Assembly: GCA_022482495.1 (NCBI GenBank)
Contig: JAKVPA010000002.1
Span: 124,001 to 188,000 of the forward strand
From: Sphaerochaeta sp.
GTDB lineage: Bacteria; Spirochaetota; Spirochaetia; Sphaerochaetales; Sphaerochaetaceae
Length of the DNA: 64,000 bases
Direction: 5' to 3'
Below are positions 63,097 through 64,000 of this stretch, in pieces. Made by a program: the position numbers and the translations under genes. The notes beneath the pieces were generated by a model, which made no database searches, was not told the origin of the DNA, and saw only the letters and a program-made list of their open reading frames with translations. Every line of letters begins with the position of its first letter. Position 1 is the first letter of the stretch.

Positions 63097-63666
63097 ATGA
63101 AGAAAGGGCTTTGCATCATCATGATCCTTCTCGTCGTCTTGGCGTCTCCGCTCTTCGCGGACAAGACGTTCACCACCGACGTGAACATGTCCGTCAGCGG
63201 CTATCTGCTCCATGGGTTCCTGGATCCTTCATCTGACACGCTCCGGGATACCACGGCGGTGGACAACGCGCTGGGCAAGGATGGCGTGGATCTGTACTAT
63301 ACCATCCGGACCAACCAACCGGCGGGGATGCTGGTCTATGCGGAGATCACGCCGTTCCAACGGCAGACGGATGAAGCGTCCGGGCAGGTCACCATCGCCA
63401 TTGCGTCGGTGACCGTCAACGGCAAGGAAATCGCGCCAACCTCCGCTTCGGAAATCGGTGCGGAAGGGCAGAGTTCCGTGGTGACGAACGGGACGTTGGT
63501 CACCGCGACGAAAAGCGTCTACCCGTTGATCGACTTCGACAGCGTGTACGGTACCACGGAATACACCTATGTGATCCATATTACCGCCGACCAGCAACAG
63601 GTTGCGGAAGCGCCTCCGGGGCAATACCTGTCTTCCGTGACGATGTCCCTTACCTATAAGGATTAA
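63097..63666 (+). CDS. Exported protein, possibly pilin/spore-coat-U-like fold
   Basis: The 189-residue protein has a signal peptide (KKGLCIIMILLVVLASPLFA) and a mature part rich in Thr/Ser/Val beta strands. It ends in GQYLSSVTMSLTYKD, the G-Y-x-x-x-V-T-h-x-h-x-Y pattern seen at the C-terminus of fimbrial and coat-U-like subunits. I do not recognise a specific family. The ATG at 63097 has GGAGGCGG about 11 bases upstream. The next gene starts 2 bases after its stop. Confidence 0.6.
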   Translation: MKKGLCIIMILLVVLASPLFADKTFTTDVNMSVSGYLLHGFLDPSSDTLRDTTAVDNALGKDGVDLYYTIRTNQPAGMLVYAEITPFQRQTDEASGQVTIAIASVTVNGKEIAPTSASEIGAEGQSSVVTNGTLVTATKSVYPLIDFDSVYGTTEYTYVIHITADQQQVAEAPPGQYLSSVTMSLTYKD

Positions 63667-63668
63667 GT

Positions 63669-64000
63669 ATGAGAAAAACGCTCTCTGTATGGATCCTGCT
63701 TCTCTGTGGCGCGGCAGTGTTTGCCGCCAAGGTGTCGCTTCCCAGCGCGGTGACGGCGACGTTGTCCGGTGATATCCTGGAAAGTGACATTACCGTCTCC
63801 GTATATGATGAGAATGGATCCCTGCAACAGGGGAACGTGGTGGATATCGAGTTTACCTTTCCCCAGACGGACGGTCCCTGGGAAGTGAAGCATACCGTTT
63901 CCTTCGGCTATTCCAGCAATCTGGACGAGGCGAAGCAGGGCATGTTGAGTTTTGATCTTTCGCCGCTTCGTAAGGACGCCGACCATGTGGTGGATACCTC
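63669..64000 (+). CDS. Exported protein (partial, runs off the right edge)
   Basis: The frame from ATG 63669 stays open to the window end (about 110 residues). It has a signal peptide (RKTLSVWILLLCGAAVFA) followed by beta-rich sequence (LPSAVTATLSGD, DITVSVYDENGS, FDLSPLRKDAD). AAGGA lies about 8 bases upstream, inside the preceding gene's end. It probably forms part of the same surface or periplasmic system. No family is recognised. Confidence 0.6.
   Translation, partial: MRKTLSVWILLLCGAAVFAAKVSLPSAVTATLSGDILESDITVSVYDENGSLQQGNVVDIEFTFPQTDGPWEVKHTVSFGYSSNLDEAKQGMLSFDLSPLRKDADHVVDT

Overview
The window is a GC-rich bacterial chromosome segment. The protein families and the dense, 4-bp-overlapping operons suggest an anaerobic, carbohydrate-fermenting spirochaete, with Sphaerochaeta as the best guess. 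That placement is an inference from family resemblance; no rRNA or marker tree is available here. The gene content describes a saprophyte or gut organism that lives on pectin, uronates and other plant-derived sugar acids.

Layout. 1-4.5 kb (minus): an amino-sugar gene (nagA), a MATE efflux pump and a YgiQ radical-SAM protein. 4.7-7.9 kb (plus): an (alpha/alpha)6 glycoside hydrolase, a TerB-DnaJ co-chaperone and a KduD/Ga5DH-like dehydrogenase. 7.9-11.3 kb (minus): an information-processing block of four tRNA-Ser isoacceptors, tRNA-Arg(GCG), the SRP RNA, dnaX, ybaB and recR behind one good promoter. 11.3-19 kb: housekeeping genes (aldo/keto reductases, M28 peptidase, YigZ, Nudix, deoC and an enlarged thymidine-kinase-like protein).

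19-50 kb is a sugar-acid and pectin island. It holds GH28 polygalacturonase, a KDPG aldolase fused to a VOC domain, KDG kinase, galactonate dehydratase, a second KDG-type kinase, 6-phosphogluconate dehydrogenase with an RpiR regulator, two ABC importers, and a minus-strand operon (BASS transporter-uxaB-uxaA-uxaC-iclR). A frameshifted LacI-sensor/kinase-like/AraC regulator follows, then a third importer of the LplB/YtcP/LipO type and a GH105 hydrolase. GH28 and GH105 would release galacturonate or unsaturated residues; UxaC, UxaB and UxaA would convert galacturonate to KDG; KdgK and Eda would deliver pyruvate and glyceraldehyde-3-phosphate. A 15-bp palindrome, TGRAAYATDGTTYCA, occurs at three promoters of this pathway and probably binds the IclR protein.

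50.3-56 kb is a recent insertion zone. Three insertion sequences of different families (ISL3, IS110/IS1111, IS1634) sit in a small AT-rich patch. One splits a methyltransferase gene that can be rejoined in frame across a 2-bp AT duplication. The IS1111-like element has a structured noncoding region downstream of its transposase that is probably the guide (seek/bridge) RNA locus.

56-64 kb: a purine nucleoside phosphorylase operon with a cupin, an SDR, a metallophosphoesterase and a ParB-like protein; a flavodoxin; an ABC ATPase with two paralogous GntR regulators; and two small exported proteins running off the right edge. None of the three sugar importers has its own ATPase.
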